Part shown: positions 63,981 to 64,000 of the stretch, piece by piece
Layout of the letters: each line of letters starts with the position of its first letter
Position numbering within the stretch: position 1 is the stretch's first letter
Origin: Candidatus Enterococcus myersii
Lineage (GTDB): Bacteria; Bacillota; Bacilli; Lactobacillales; Enterococcaceae
DNA: 64,000 nucleotides
Assembly: GCF_017316025.1 (NCBI RefSeq)
Contig: NZ_JAFLVT010000008.1
Location: forward strand, 186,001 to 250,000
Direction: 5' to 3'
Position numbers and translations under genes: made by a program
Notes under the pieces: generated by a model
What the model was told of the DNA's origin: nothing
Seen by the model: the letters and a program-made list of their open reading frames with translations, nothing else
Database searches by the model: none

Positions 63981-64000
63981 AATTTGGACAAATGAAACAA

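Overview
The window is AT-rich Firmicutes DNA that looks like the chromosome of an Enterococcus or close relative (Enterococcaceae). The basis is strong AGGAGG-type ribosome sites, GTG/TTG starts, a WxL/DUF916 surface-protein operon, guaA next to coaA, a pdp-deoC pair and LAB-type class II bacteriocin genes. No rRNA, tRNA or CRISPR array was seen.

Layout. 1-17.7 kb is core and metabolic: an ECF S component, a LemA-like protein, two coenzyme A disulfide reductase-like flavoproteins, nanE, a LysR-controlled pair of chromate-transporter halves, a reduced Rnf-like set (C, D, A/E-like), an aldehyde dehydrogenase, a lipid kinase, TspO, and a persulfide-response operon (rhodanese, CoA disulfide reductase-rhodanese, rhodanese, CstR-type repressor) with two matching operators. 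18.2-30.1 kb is a ~12-kb same-strand surface operon: coiled-coil protein, glucosaminidase, three WxL proteins, a small sortase substrate, a DUF916 protein, a membrane protein and two signal peptidases I, one with Arg in place of the catalytic Lys.

30.2-38.5 kb is accessory: a MarR/NmrA pair, an ABC-F ribosome-protection gene behind a leader peptide and intrinsic terminator (attenuator), frameshifted and hypothetical genes, an IS3-type remnant, and a large GA-module surface protein cut by an in-frame stop.

38.6-55.16 kb is a ~16.5-kb integrated element at the 3' end of guaA, bounded by a 14-bp direct repeat. It has a tyrosine integrase, a DUF3173 excisionase-like protein and a MobT/NicK-type relaxase but no type IV secretion genes, so it looks like an integrative mobilizable element. 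Its cargo is a quorum-sensing bacteriocin system. A 37-aa double-glycine peptide (probable pheromone) sits last in the operon of its own C39 ABC exporter and HlyD-like accessory protein. A GHKL kinase/LytTR regulator pair has a stand-alone LytTR protein and a divergent receiver-like protein lacking the phospho-acceptor Asp. Three double-glycine precursors, each with one Cys near each end of the mature part, are interleaved with small membrane (immunity-like) genes. A surface thioredoxin-like protein (CYYC) and a CPBP membrane protease follow. A perfect 20-bp inverted repeat between exporter and bacteriocin operons shares its core with a site between the two atypical regulators, pointing to one regulon.

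55.1-64 kb is core again: guaA, coaA, an SGNH hydrolase, a methyltransferase, two LacI-family regulators, and the deoxynucleoside catabolic genes pdp and deoC.
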